From positions 1-33,937 of the forward strand of contig NZ_FMAJ01000031.1 in assembly GCF_900094625.1 (NCBI RefSeq): a stretch of DNA of 33,937 nt, written 5' to 3'. Below are positions 25,140 to 33,047 of this stretch, in pieces. The translations under genes were made by a program, and so were the position numbers. Positions within the stretch are counted from its first letter, which is position 1. Every line of letters begins with the position of its first letter. The notes beneath the pieces are model-generated. The model searched no databases. It was not told the DNA's origin and saw nothing but the letters and a program-made list of their open reading frames with translations. Source of the stretch: Rhizobium aethiopicum. Its GTDB lineage: Bacteria > Pseudomonadota > Alphaproteobacteria > Rhizobiales > Rhizobiaceae.

Positions 25140-25622
25140 TCAGGCGGCGGGGGCAACGACCGCGGGCTTGCGGTATTCGTGTTCACCGGTAATTCCGAGC
25201 AGGAAATTGATCTGGGGGCGCGCCTTGACGAGATCGTCGATCGAATATTCCGAGAGGACGCCGAAGAAGGCGTTGAGCGCCTTGCGCAGTGCCGAGTTCA
25301 GACCACAACTGTCGACCAGCGGGCATTCGACCATGCCGTCATCCTCGAAGCATTCGGCCATGGCAAAACTGTCTTCTGTGACCCGGACAACGTCGAAGAG
25401 GGTGATCTCGGCCGCCGGCTTGCCCAGGCGCACACCGCCGTTGCGGCCACGCACCGTCTCGACCAGGCCCGCCTTGTTCAGCGGCTGGAGGATCTTGAAC
25501 AGAAAGAGTTCCGAAACCCCGTAGGCCTTGGCAATCTCCGGAATCCGGCTGAGCTGCCCTTCGTTGGCAGCACAATACATCAACATGCGAACCGCATAGT
25601 TGGTCTGCTTCGTCAACCGCAT
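25140..25622 (-). CDS. rirA: Rrf2-family iron-responsive regulator RirA
   Basis: A protein of 160 residues. The N-terminal winged helix MRLTKQTNYAVRMLMYC, followed by IPEIAKAYGVSELFLFKILQPLNKAGLVET and RGRNGGVRLGKP, is that of Rrf2 proteins, and the whole matches RirA, the main iron regulator in Rhizobium and Sinorhizobium. Three Cys (about 91, 100 and 106, in ECFEDDGMVECPLVDSC) should bind an iron-sulfur cluster. When iron is plentiful the cluster-loaded protein represses iron-uptake genes; without the cluster repression is lifted. It has its own promoter and terminator. Its neighbour dppA imports a haem precursor, which may or may not be functionally linked. Confidence 0.94.
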   Translation of the reverse strand: MRLTKQTNYAVRMLMYCAANEGQLSRIPEIAKAYGVSELFLFKILQPLNKAGLVETVRGRNGGVRLGKPAAEITLFDVVRVTEDSFAMAECFEDDGMVECPLVDSCGLNSALRKALNAFFGVLSEYSIDDLVKARPQINFLLGITGEHEYRKPAVVAPAA

Positions 25623-25653
25623 GCCGATCTCCTGACTCGTGCCTGTTCAGACG

Positions 25654-25690
25654 TATATAGGCGGTTTGATAGTTTTGAACAATTCCAAAA
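25654..25690 (-). promoter_or_regulatory. rirA promoter with an iron-control-element-like palindrome
   Basis: On the minus strand TTGTTC (25682-25677), 17 bases and TATATA (25659-25654) form a good -35/-10 pair. The -35 lies inside TTTTGAACAATTCCAAAA (25673-25690), an imperfect palindrome close to the ICE consensus bound by Irr in rhizobia (TTTAGAA-N3-TTCTAAA type). Repression of rirA by an Irr- or RirA-class protein is inferred. Confidence 0.6.
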
Positions 25691-25732
25691 TATGAAATTC
25701 GCATTCAGCTTATGAGGCCATTTGCCGCGACG

Positions 25733-26782
25733 TCAATCCTGCTTCAGGGTGCCGGCATAATCCAGGATCGCCTGCTTGCGCTTGGGCGTGCCTGGATGAG
25801 TGGACAACATGCTGGTGCGGGAATGATCGCCGAGTTTGGTTTCCAGCAGATCGAAAAACCGTGCGATCGCAACGGGGTCCATCCCGGCCTTCCGCATCAA
25901 TTCGACCGAGCGCCGGTCGGCTTCGGCTTCCGCGCTGCGGGAATAGGACAATGCGAGCAGGCCACCGCCTTGCGTCAGGATATCCTCGACACCGGAGCCG
26001 ACATCGCCGGCAATCAGCATCACGAGACCGGCAACGCCCGCAGCGTGATAGAGCTGTCTGAGGCTATGCTTATATTCGACATGGCCGATCTCATGAGCGA
26101 GAACGCCTGATATCATCTCGTCGTCGTCACCCGCCATTTCCACCAACTGGTCGGTGATGACGATATTGCCATCGGGAAGCGCGAAGGCGTTGGGGCCGAT
26201 CAGGCCGCCATCGCGGAAATTCAGCACGTAACGCTCGGCGCCGCCTTCGGCACTGGCTGCAACCTGCCGAAAACGGTCGGCGATTTCGGCCTTCCGTGGG
26301 TCCGTCAGCTGGCTCGGGTTCATCGCCGTATTATCCAGCGTGTTGAGAGCGCCGTACGATATCGCCTCGGAGACTACAGGCGGCGTGACAAAGATGGCGA
26401 CTTCGACCAGCGCCGGCAGCGCATAGCGGTAGATCCCAACGGCAAGCAGAACGGCGGCGATCGTGAAGACGAAGAGGCGGGGATGGAACTCCTCCAGCCG
26501 ATGCACCCATCCGCTTCTGCCGCCGGCGCGCAGGAAGGCATCGATTGCATCGTTGTCGGCGCTTTCGAACACTGACTCGTCGGCAAAAACCGCGCGCCGC
26601 GGGATCGACCCGACACGCGGCGTGAAGGAGACTTGCCCAACATGGCAATCAGAAAGAATTGCGTCTTCTTCAGTCACGGCGACCAGGCGGCCGCCGCGCG
26701 ACAACAGGCGCGCCGGAACGGCGCCGCTCGAATGCGGCGGATACCATTCCCCTCTCGCAATGGCTTCGCGTTCAGAACCCAA
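25733..26782 (-). CDS. M48-family membrane metalloprotease
   Basis: About 349 residues. There is an N-terminal domain of about 120 residues, one hydrophobic segment (FVFTIAAVLLAVGIYRYALPALVEVAIF), then an M48 peptidase domain. The zinc motif is HEIGH (in VLAHEIGHVEYKHSL) and the third ligand is Glu in AEAEADRRSVELM. The C-terminus has LSTHPGTPKRKQAI, a family feature. It probably degrades or processes damaged envelope proteins. No ATG fits the start; I favour TTG at 26782, eight bases after GAAGG and overlapping the last codons of the DUF898 gene, but this is uncertain. The pairing with DUF898 on one strand suggests co-translation. Confidence 0.87.
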   Translation of the reverse strand: MGSEREAIARGEWYPPHSSGAVPARLLSRGGRLVAVTEEDAILSDCHVGQVSFTPRVGSIPRRAVFADESVFESADNDAIDAFLRAGGRSGWVHRLEEFHPRLFVFTIAAVLLAVGIYRYALPALVEVAIFVTPPVVSEAISYGALNTLDNTAMNPSQLTDPRKAEIADRFRQVAASAEGGAERYVLNFRDGGLIGPNAFALPDGNIVITDQLVEMAGDDDEMISGVLAHEIGHVEYKHSLRQLYHAAGVAGLVMLIAGDVGSGVEDILTQGGGLLALSYSRSAEAEADRRSVELMRKAGMDPVAIARFFDLLETKLGDHSRTSMLSTHPGTPKRKQAILDYAGTLKQD

Positions 26783-27860
26783 AATCGATACCTTCCATGC
26801 TGATATATTCCGAACTGATGGCGGTGCCGCTGGCCTGAAACTGCGTGAAGACCTCGCCGATCTCGCCATCAATGTGAATTGCCGTGTGCTCGGTAACATA
26901 ACGTGCCAGCCGCACCGCCGCCCAGGGGCGCATCAGGCCGAGGGTGAGCACCGTCACCACCACGTTCGATATGGCGATCCAGGCATAACGCGCACGGGAA
27001 AGATCGCTCCGCAAGACATGCCGGCCGTCGATCCGCGTCGACGACCAGACGATGTTGTGCACGGCTGCCCGGTAGATGAGGCCGGCAAGGCCGTAAATGA
27101 TGAGAAGGCCGAAGACCACCACATACATCCCAGACAACACCACCGTGAACATAGCAGCGTCGGTTGCAACCGAGCCGCCTTCCGAGGCGTGTAGCCCGAC
27201 AAGCACGATCGCAATCAGCCCAGCAAGCAGGACTGCGCCCAGCACCACCATCAAGGCGGGGACGAGAAGCGCACCGTAAAGCGCGCGGACTTTGGGATCG
27301 GTGTGGAACGGCCGGTTGCCGTAGCGGAGATTGTTGAAGAAATAGCGATTGACCCAACGGCTGGCGAAGGGCGCAAGCAGACCTAACGACAGGAAAGCGA
27401 CAAAACTGCCAAGCAACACGGAAACAAAGGCGCCGCCGGCGGTGCCGGTGAAATCAAACCGAACATTGCGGTAGCTGGTCACGCGGGCGTTAAAGCGAAG
27501 GCCTCTGACGATCAGCCAGGGCAGAGCGATGAGCACCAGGATGGTGGTCACGACCGAGAACAGCGGGTGGATCGTCGTCGCCAAAATGTTGGCCACCACA
27601 ATGAAGGCGAAGACGATGACGCGACCTATGAAGATCTGCTTGCCGGTGGCGTGATATTCGAAGCTGCGGCCGAGCAGAACGGTGTTGCCGTAGAAATAGC
27701 GGTTTCGCCGCACTTTCGCCCAGGCCGAATAGATCCCGAGCGTTATGACCGTCAGAAGAACGTTGACGATCCAGATGCCGAAATATTCCGATGCCGTACC
27801 GGTGAACCGGGCACGCTCGAAGGCGTTTGCCGCGGAGCCCGCGGACACTCTGTTATCCAT
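26772..27860 (-). CDS. DUF898 (YjgN-like) multi-span membrane protein
   Basis: A protein of 362 residues with about eight membrane helices. Repeated family motifs are present: FTGTASEYFGIWIVNVLLTVITLGIYSAWAKVRRNRYFYGNT near the N-terminus and a second half with LTLGLMRPWAAVRLARYVTEHT. This is the DUF898/YjgN layout, two related halves each ending in a W(A/x)xVRxxRY motif. Its biochemical role is not known. I chose the ATG at 27860 (MDNRVSAGSAAN), preceded by GGGGGAAGC, over the upstream ATG at 27908. It overlaps the M48 peptidase gene, so the two probably act together, perhaps as protease and membrane partner. Confidence 0.88.
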   Translation of the reverse strand: MDNRVSAGSAANAFERARFTGTASEYFGIWIVNVLLTVITLGIYSAWAKVRRNRYFYGNTVLLGRSFEYHATGKQIFIGRVIVFAFIVVANILATTIHPLFSVVTTILVLIALPWLIVRGLRFNARVTSYRNVRFDFTGTAGGAFVSVLLGSFVAFLSLGLLAPFASRWVNRYFFNNLRYGNRPFHTDPKVRALYGALLVPALMVVLGAVLLAGLIAIVLVGLHASEGGSVATDAAMFTVVLSGMYVVVFGLLIIYGLAGLIYRAAVHNIVWSSTRIDGRHVLRSDLSRARYAWIAISNVVVTVLTLGLMRPWAAVRLARYVTEHTAIHIDGEIGEVFTQFQASGTAISSEYISMEGIDFGF

Positions 27861-27966
27861 GATCTTTGCTTCCCCCAACAGACTGCCCGCCCTCGCGATG
27901 AGAGTCACGCGGCGGGCGCATCATCTGAAAAGCAAAGAGGCGCAGAAATCAACAACCTTAAATCGA

Positions 27967-27990
27967 AAAGGGGGGCCGAACGGCCCCCGA
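27967..27990 (-). terminator. Rho-independent terminator of mmsA
   Basis: GGGGGCCG (27971-27978) and CGGCCCCC (27981-27988) form a perfect GC stem. On the minus strand TTTT follows directly. It lies 27 bases beyond the mmsA stop, before the DUF898 gene. Confidence 0.88.
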
Positions 27991-28015
27991 ATTGCAGATC
28001 GATCTGTCGCGTAGA

Positions 28016-29512
28016 TCACTTCATCGTCGGCATGACGAATTCGGCGCCGCTCTTAATGCCGGAGGGCCAGCGGGCAGTGACTGTCTTGGTCTTCGTCCAG
28101 AACTTGATCGAATCCGTGCCGTGCTGGTTGAGGTCGCCGAAGCTCGAGGCCTTCCAGCCGCCGAAGGAGTGATAGGCGAGCGGAACCGGGATCGGAACGT
28201 TGATGCCGATCATGCCGATGTTGATGCGCGAGGCAAAATCGCGGGCGGCATCGCCGTCGCGGGTGTAGATCGCAACGCCGTTGCCGTATTCGTGCTTCAT
28301 CGGCAGCGACAGCGCTTCCTCATAGTTCTGGGCACGAACGACGGAGAGGACGGGTCCGAAGATCTCTGTCTTGTAGATATCCATGTCGGGCGTGACGTGG
28401 TCGAACAGGCAGCCGCCGACGAAGTAGCCGTCTTCATAGCCCTGGAGCTTGAAATCGCGGCCGTCGACAATGAGCTTGGCACCTTCTTCGACGCCCCGGT
28501 CGATCAGGCTGCGAACACGGGTATAGGCGTCCTTGGTGACGAGCGGGCCCATGTCGGCCTTGTCATCAGTATAGGGACCGATGCGCAGCGACTCGATCTT
28601 CGGCGTCAGCTTTTCGACGAGGCGGTTGGCAGTCTCTTCACCGACGGGAACCGCAACCGAGATCGCCATGCAGCGCTCGCCGGCCGAACCGTAGCCTGCG
28701 CCCATCAGCGCGTTGACGGCCTGATCCATATCGGCATCGGGCATGATGATCATGTGGTTTTTGGCGCCGCCGAAGCACTGGGCACGCTTGCCGTTCATCG
28801 CCGCCGTGCCGTAGACGTAGCGGGCGATCGGCGTCGAGCCGACGAAGGAGACGGCGCCGATATCAGGATCGGTGAGGATCGCGTCGACAGCACCCTTGTC
28901 GCCATTGACGACGTTGAGGATGCCGGCCGGCAGTCCGGCCTCGATCATCAGTTCGGCAAGGCGGATCGGCAGGGAGGGGTCGCGCTCGGAAGGCTTCAGG
29001 ATGAAGGCGTTGCCACAGGCGATCGCCGGCGCGAACATCCACATCGGGATCATGCCGGGGAAGTTGAAGGGGGTGATGCCGGCGCCGATGCCGACCGGCT
29101 GGCGGATCGAATACATGTCGATCGACGGGCCGGCGCCCTCGGTGAACTCACCCTTGGCAAGATGCGGGATACCGCAGACGAACTCGCAGACTTCAAGGCC
29201 ACGAATGACGTCGCCCTTGGCATCCTCGATCGTCTTGCCGTGCTCCTTGGAGAGCATTTCGGCAAGCTCGTCCATGTGCTTGTTCAGGAGTTCGACGAAC
29301 TTGAAGAAGACGCGAGCGCGGCGTTGCGGGTTGGTGGCAGCCCATTTTGGCTGTGCCGCCTTGGCATTCTCGACTGCGGCTCGCAGCTCCTCGACGCTTG
29401 CGAGCGCCACCGTCGCCTGCACTTCGCCGGTGGCCGGATTGTAGACGTTGCTGACGCGGCCGCTCGTGCCGGCGACCTGCTTGCCGCCGATGAAATGTCC
29501 GATCTCACGCAT
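28016..29512 (-). CDS. mmsA: Methylmalonate-semialdehyde dehydrogenase (acylating)
   Basis: A protein of 498 residues of the aldehyde dehydrogenase superfamily. The coenzyme-binding stretch has GITPFNFPGMIPMWMFAPAI and LKPSERDP. The catalytic Cys lies in YGSAGERCMAISVAV. The usual general-base Glu motif is replaced by FGGAKNHMIIM, as in the CoA-dependent MmsA/IolA branch. The reaction converts methylmalonate or malonate semialdehyde, with NAD and CoA, to propionyl- or acetyl-CoA, in valine and myo-inositol breakdown. In Sinorhizobium the orthologue (iolA) also lies near rirA. The ATG at 29512 has GGAGGAGC upstream; the longer frame to 29566 lacks this. It is divergent from a monooxygenase-LysR pair. 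Confidence 0.94.
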   Translation of the reverse strand: MREIGHFIGGKQVAGTSGRVSNVYNPATGEVQATVALASVEELRAAVENAKAAQPKWAATNPQRRARVFFKFVELLNKHMDELAEMLSKEHGKTIEDAKGDVIRGLEVCEFVCGIPHLAKGEFTEGAGPSIDMYSIRQPVGIGAGITPFNFPGMIPMWMFAPAIACGNAFILKPSERDPSLPIRLAELMIEAGLPAGILNVVNGDKGAVDAILTDPDIGAVSFVGSTPIARYVYGTAAMNGKRAQCFGGAKNHMIIMPDADMDQAVNALMGAGYGSAGERCMAISVAVPVGEETANRLVEKLTPKIESLRIGPYTDDKADMGPLVTKDAYTRVRSLIDRGVEEGAKLIVDGRDFKLQGYEDGYFVGGCLFDHVTPDMDIYKTEIFGPVLSVVRAQNYEEALSLPMKHEYGNGVAIYTRDGDAARDFASRINIGMIGINVPIPVPLAYHSFGGWKASSFGDLNQHGTDSIKFWTKTKTVTARWPSGIKSGAEFVMPTMK

Positions 29513-29556
29513 GGGATGCTCCTCCTGTTTTTGGATTGGTTGACAATCGCACTTCA

Positions 29557-29569
29557 ATTTGCACAAAGC
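29557..29569. promoter_or_regulatory. Possible LysR-type operator between mmsA and the monooxygenase gene
   Basis: TTGC-ACAAA-GCAA is a short interrupted palindrome containing a T-N11-A spacing, in the 178-base divergent region. The adjacent lysR gene makes it a reasonable operator candidate, but it is short and could be chance. Confidence 0.3.
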
Positions 29570-29690
29570 AATGTGCTGATATAAGGAACTGTTGTGCGCA
29601 TATTATAGCCAAGTCATTGCATCAGCCGCTGTTGCTTACAAATTTGGCACCGCGGGCGGACAAGTCAAATGTCAAGAGGAGGTCGAACCG

Positions 29691-30005
29691 ATGAAGCGGA
29701 AACCCGTTGTCCGTATGGCCGAGTTGGAGATCGATTCGGACACGCTTGAAGCCTATTGCGCCTTGCTCACCGAAGAGATCGAGGCCTCCGTCGCACTCGA
29801 AGACGGTGTCCTCTCCCTCAGCGCTGTGTCCGTCACGGGCGACCCCGGCCGCGTCCGTATTCTTGAGGTCTATGCCGACCAGGAGGCATATGAGGCGCAC
29901 CTGCGGACACCGCATTTCCTGAAGTATAAGAGGGAGACCGCGGGCATGGTGACATCTCTGACTCTGATCGAGGTCGATCCGATCGCAATGCGTGCCAAGC
30001 CATGA
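29691..30005 (+). CDS. Antibiotic biosynthesis monooxygenase (ABM)-domain protein
   Basis: A protein of 104 residues. The ferredoxin-like ABM fold is shown by RMAELEIDSDTLEAYCALLTEEIEASVALEDGVLSLSAV, then RVRILEVYADQEAYEAHLRTPHFLKY. The final H-x2-T-x-H-F-x2-Y pattern is the family core, as in YgiN-type quinol monooxygenases. It may act on a quinol or another aromatic, or detoxify a reactive compound. The ATG at 29691 follows AGGAGG. The stop overlaps the LysR start as ATGA, so the regulator is co-translated with this enzyme and probably controls it, perhaps along with the divergent mmsA. Confidence 0.85.
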   Translation: MKRKPVVRMAELEIDSDTLEAYCALLTEEIEASVALEDGVLSLSAVSVTGDPGRVRILEVYADQEAYEAHLRTPHFLKYKRETAGMVTSLTLIEVDPIAMRAKP

Positions 30006-30883
30006 ACTGGGATGACGTTCGTATTTTCCTCGCCGTCGCCCGCACCGGGCAGATCCTTGCCGCCTCGAAGCGGCTGGGGCTTAACCACGCCACGCTCTCT
30101 CGCCGGCTGACGTCGCTCGAAGAGGCGCTGAAAACGCGGCTTTTCATCCGCCGCACGAATGGCTGCGAGCTGACGGCCGAAGGCGAAGTGTTCCTGGCAT
30201 CCGCAGAGCGGATGGAAACGGAAATGTTGGCCGCGCAGGCAAGCCTCGGCCACACCGATACTGCGATCGCCGGGACCGTGCGCGTCGGCGCGCCTGACGG
30301 GTTCGGCGTCTCCTTTCTGGCGCCGCGCATGGGCAGACTGATCGAGCGCCATCCGGAGCTGAAAATCCAGCTCGTGCCCGTGCCTCGCTCGTTCTCGCTG
30401 TCGCAGCGCGAGGCCGATATCGCCATCACGCTGGAACGTCCCGAGCAAGGCCGGCTGGTCTCCTCCAAGCTTACGGACTACACGCTCGGCCTCTACGCCT
30501 CGCGAGGCTATCTCGCCTCAAACGGCAGACCCGGCGATGTCGAGGCGCTGAAGGCGCATCCGCGCATCGGCTATGTCGAAGACCTGATCTTCACCGCCTC
30601 GCTGAATTTCTCCGGCGAGGTGATGCGAAGCTGGGATGCAAGCTTCGAGATTTCGACGGCGATCGGCCAGACGGAGGCGGTCCGATCCGGTGCCGGCATC
30701 GGCATTCTGCACGATTATGTTGCCCGGCAGTATCCCGAGCTCGAGCGTATTCTACCGGAGGTTTCGATCCGGCGCGCCTATTGGACGACCTATCACGAAA
30801 CGGCGCGCAATCTCGTGCGCGTCCGCAGTGTCGTCGACTTCCTGCAGGAACTCGTCAGCGCCGAGCGGCAGATCTTCCTTTAA
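30002..30883 (+). CDS. LysR-family transcriptional regulator
   Basis: A protein of 293 residues. The N-terminal helix-turn-helix is MNWDDVRIFLAVARTGQILAASKRLGLNHATLSRRLTSLEE, continuing with LFIRRTNGCELTAEGEVFL. The rest is the LysR substrate-binding domain from about residue 90 (GTVRVGAPDGFGVSFLAPRM). The effector is unknown. Coupling to the ABM monooxygenase and the divergent mmsA gene suggest local control. The 3' end overlaps the small convergent proline-rich gene by 29 bases. Confidence 0.9.
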   Translation: MNWDDVRIFLAVARTGQILAASKRLGLNHATLSRRLTSLEEALKTRLFIRRTNGCELTAEGEVFLASAERMETEMLAAQASLGHTDTAIAGTVRVGAPDGFGVSFLAPRMGRLIERHPELKIQLVPVPRSFSLSQREADIAITLERPEQGRLVSSKLTDYTLGLYASRGYLASNGRPGDVEALKAHPRIGYVEDLIFTASLNFSGEVMRSWDASFEISTAIGQTEAVRSGAGIGILHDYVARQYPELERILPEVSIRRAYWTTYHETARNLVRVRSVVDFLQELVSAERQIFL

Positions 30884-31046
30884 CCTCGGAGGCGTGCTTG
30901 GCCGGCTCATCGTTCTCATCGGGATTGGGAACCGGCGCCTCGTCCGGCAGCCGGTCCGGCTCCGGTTCGGTGATCGGCGGCACCGGCTTCCAACCGGGCG
31001 CCGGCATCGGCGGCTGATCGGGAATGGGTTCGTTGGGCACGGACAT
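30855..31046 (-). CDS. Small proline- and acid-rich protein, unknown function
   Basis: A protein of 63 residues starting MSVPNEPIPDQPPMPAPGWKP. It is rich in Pro, Glu and Asp in the first 50 residues and then basic at the end (KGRSAARR). It has no membrane segment or known domain and is probably disordered. The ATG at 31046 has AGGGAGA six bases upstream, which supports a genuine gene. It overlaps the 3' end of the convergent LysR gene. It lies 36 bases after the DUF4174 gene on the same strand and may be co-transcribed with it. Confidence 0.6.
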   Translation of the reverse strand: MSVPNEPIPDQPPMPAPGWKPVPPITEPEPDRLPDEAPVPNPDENDEPAKHASEVKGRSAARR

Positions 31047-31082
31047 GACCGTCTCCCTTCTACGTTGCGATGTTCGTCGGAG

Positions 31083-31520
31083 CTATTTGTCCGACTTCAG
31101 CGTCTCGGCAGCACGCATCGGCATGCTGTCGATAATGGCGAACAGCTCGCCATTGGTGATCGGTTCGCTGACCGTGAGTTTGACCGTTCCATCCTTGCCG
31201 AGCAGGTAGGCGGCGAATTCTCCTGCCTCCGGCCCCTCAAGATCGTGGCGGATCGCTTCGCCGTCGAGGCCGTCGGCAGCACCGAAAAGTGCCCGCACCG
31301 CGCCGGCCGAGACCTTCAGTACCACCATGTCGCGCTCATCGAGCGCGCTGCGGCCGGACAGCAGCTGGTTTTCCTGCCGCGCCGCGCGGGCATTGTTCTT
31401 GTCGGCGAAGAGAATGAAGACACGGTTCTTCCACTGGAAAGCGGCCAGGCTTTCGATCGGCGAATAGGCGCCGTTCGTCTCGTCGATCTTGGTCGCGCCG
31501 TAGAGCAGGGTTTTCGACAT
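31083..31520 (-). CDS. DUF4174 protein
   Basis: A protein of 145 residues from the ATG at 31520 (MSKTLLYGATKIDE). The core LAAFQWKNRVFILFADKNNARAARQENQLLSG, then ERDMVVLKVSAG, then FAAYLLGKDGTVKLTVSEPITNGELFAIIDSMPMR, is the DUF4174 domain, a thioredoxin-like fold without the CxxC pair. Function is unknown; related proteins are often secreted, but no signal peptide is seen here. GGGAGAA, the ribosome binding site, is the 3' arm of a hairpin described separately. Confidence 0.82.
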   Translation of the reverse strand: MSKTLLYGATKIDETNGAYSPIESLAAFQWKNRVFILFADKNNARAARQENQLLSGRSALDERDMVVLKVSAGAVRALFGAADGLDGEAIRHDLEGPEAGEFAAYLLGKDGTVKLTVSEPITNGELFAIIDSMPMRAAETLKSDK

Positions 31521-31525
31521 GCGTA

Positions 31526-31546
31526 TTCTCCCGTCAGCTGGGAGAA
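31526..31546 (-). promoter_or_regulatory. Hairpin that masks the DUF4174 ribosome binding site
   Basis: On the minus strand UUCUCCC (31546-31540), a 7-base loop AGCUGAC and GGGAGAA (31532-31526) form a 7-bp perfect stem. The 3' arm is the ribosome binding site, and the AUG starts five bases later at 31520. A message beginning upstream of this would have its ribosome site hidden when folded. This could be a thermosensor-like or protein-controlled switch, or chance. Confidence 0.55.
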
Positions 31547-32207
31547 CGGTCCGGGATGGCACGAGTTCCATCCGAATGATCGGAACCAAATTTTCCTTCT
31601 AATGCCGGGAAGATGGTACGGCTGAGTGGGGTTAACCGCTTCGAGCCTGAGTGGCCGGAGGCTAGGCTGTTCTGACAAATTGGTGATTTAGAGTCCGAGG
31701 GCAGACCAGATCCAACGCTGACTTTGGGATCAGTCAGCAAACTTCATGCTGTAGTGGATGCCTCGGGCTGCCGGTTCGTTTCCATCTCGCGCCAGGACAG
31801 CAGAACAACATGGCTCCGGCTTGCGATCTCGCTCGGGGCTGCTTGAGATACAGGTGCTCGCCGGAGCTCACCTATGATGCCGATAGCCTGTATGACGTCA
31901 TCCGTAATCAGGGTAGTGAACCGCTCATCCGCCCGGATGCCATCGCAAGCATTGGCGTCGGTTACAAGCAGCGCTGGACATTGAGAGTTCTTCGGCACGC
32001 TCAATCAATGGCGACGCCTCGCCACACTCTATTTCAAGCTCGCAGCCAGTTCCCTCGGCTCCATCAAACTGGCAAGCAGTCGTACTTTGGGTCAAATTGA
32101 TTGTCACTGGAGCCTGTAGGGATCCGAAATCCCATCGGTCTCGCCGCGTCTAGACCTTCGAGCGCCTGTCTGCTCTTATGCTTTGACAACATAACTTGGA
32201 GAAACAG
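31547..32207. other. Gene-poor stretch
   Basis: About 660 bases without a convincing gene. Two short overlapping minus-strand frames (31744-32004 and 31925-32107) could be parts of one decayed gene, but neither shows a known domain or a good ribosome binding site. No tRNA or terminator was recognised. Confidence 0.4.
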
Positions 32208-32462
32208 TTGACCAGCAATCTGTGGGATACTGAACATGGCATCATGTTTGGCGCGAATTCATCGGCTGCAATAAACACTCTGTTTTTGTTGATGGATAAA
32301 GGGCTTATTTCGCGGGAGGACGCCGCCGGTGTTCTCACTAAGACCGCAAATCAGGTTCGCGAAGGTTCTGAAGATGGGCCAGATTCGGAACTGGTGGAAC
32401 AAGTAGCGCGAAGATTTGAAGCAATGGCCGCTTGGTGTTTAAGTCATAGCCCTAGTAAGTAA
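32208..32462 (+). CDS. Small hypothetical protein
   Basis: A protein of 84 residues using a TTG start (TSNLWDTEHGIMFGANSSAAIN follows), with GGAG six bases upstream. A second TTG at 32196 would add four residues but would cover this ribosome site. The sequence is mixed alpha-helical, with LFLLMDKGLISREDAAGVLTKTANQV and VEQVARRFEAMAAWCL. No family is recognised. Base use is lower in GC than the core genes, in keeping with a laterally acquired end region. Confidence 0.55.
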   Translation: MTSNLWDTEHGIMFGANSSAAINTLFLLMDKGLISREDAAGVLTKTANQVREGSEDGPDSELVEQVARRFEAMAAWCLSHSPSK

Positions 32463-32567
32463 TTACGGAAAATCACTGGCGAATCCGATCACACACTCTA
32501 ACGATGCCCACAAAACGTGTACGGCAGGTGGTCGACGCATTTGCGTCTTCTGACTATAAGGCAGCGC

Positions 32568-32708
32568 ATGAATGATTCCAACGAACAGCACAAAGAAGAC
32601 GACCGGCCAGCTAAGCCGCCGCTTCCCAAGGGTGAGAAATTTTTCGATCCCTGGGAAGAAGAATTTCGACGGGCATACAAGTCGGACGATAAGACCTTCG
32701 AATATTGA
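32568..32708 (+). CDS. Very small charged hypothetical protein
   Basis: A protein of 46 residues, MNDSNEQHKEDDRPAKPPLP followed by KGEKFFDPWEEEFRRAYKSDDKTFEY. It is highly charged with an aromatic-rich C-terminal half. The ATG at 32568 has AAGG six bases upstream. No family is recognised, and its length makes it uncertain. Confidence 0.4.
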   Translation: MNDSNEQHKEDDRPAKPPLPKGEKFFDPWEEEFRRAYKSDDKTFEY

Positions 32709-33047
32709 TGCGAGGGGCCAGCGGAAGCCCATGAGGAAGTCGCCCCTGCTCAGGCAAGGACGCGTGCACCTGTAATTCAGATGCCCAGACCGAAATCCAT
32801 CGGTCAGGCTGGCCGGTTTGAGCCGCCAACCATTCGCTCGCACTATCAGCCTCAACCTTCTCCTGTACTGAAGCGAATGCCCGCGGCGGTGTGGGAGGTT
32901 CCTAGGCGGCCGATTTGCACATGCGAGTCGAAGCGGTATGTGAACAACGTCTCGTACTCAGAGGCGGTGCCGACAATAATGAGCCAGCCCATCATTCCTG
33001 GCAGAACGCCTGCTTGCCCCTGCGACAATGGCCGTCCAGTCAGAGGC
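32709..33047. other. Stretch without a supported gene, downstream of traA
   Basis: About 340 bases. One minus-strand frame (33058-32852, TTG start overlapping the traA stop) could encode 68 residues with a short hydrophobic stretch, but it does not resemble TraF, the usual gene after traA, and has no strong ribosome site. I see no clear terminator. Confidence 0.35.

Noticed and set aside
27992..29584. Plus-strand open frame of 530 residues
   Set aside because: It lies exactly opposite mmsA, a certain gene, and shows no domain motifs; long antisense frames are expected in GC-rich genes.
31744..32004. Minus-strand frame of 86 residues
   Set aside because: No known domain and no good ribosome site; overlaps another weak frame, so it is more likely decayed or random.
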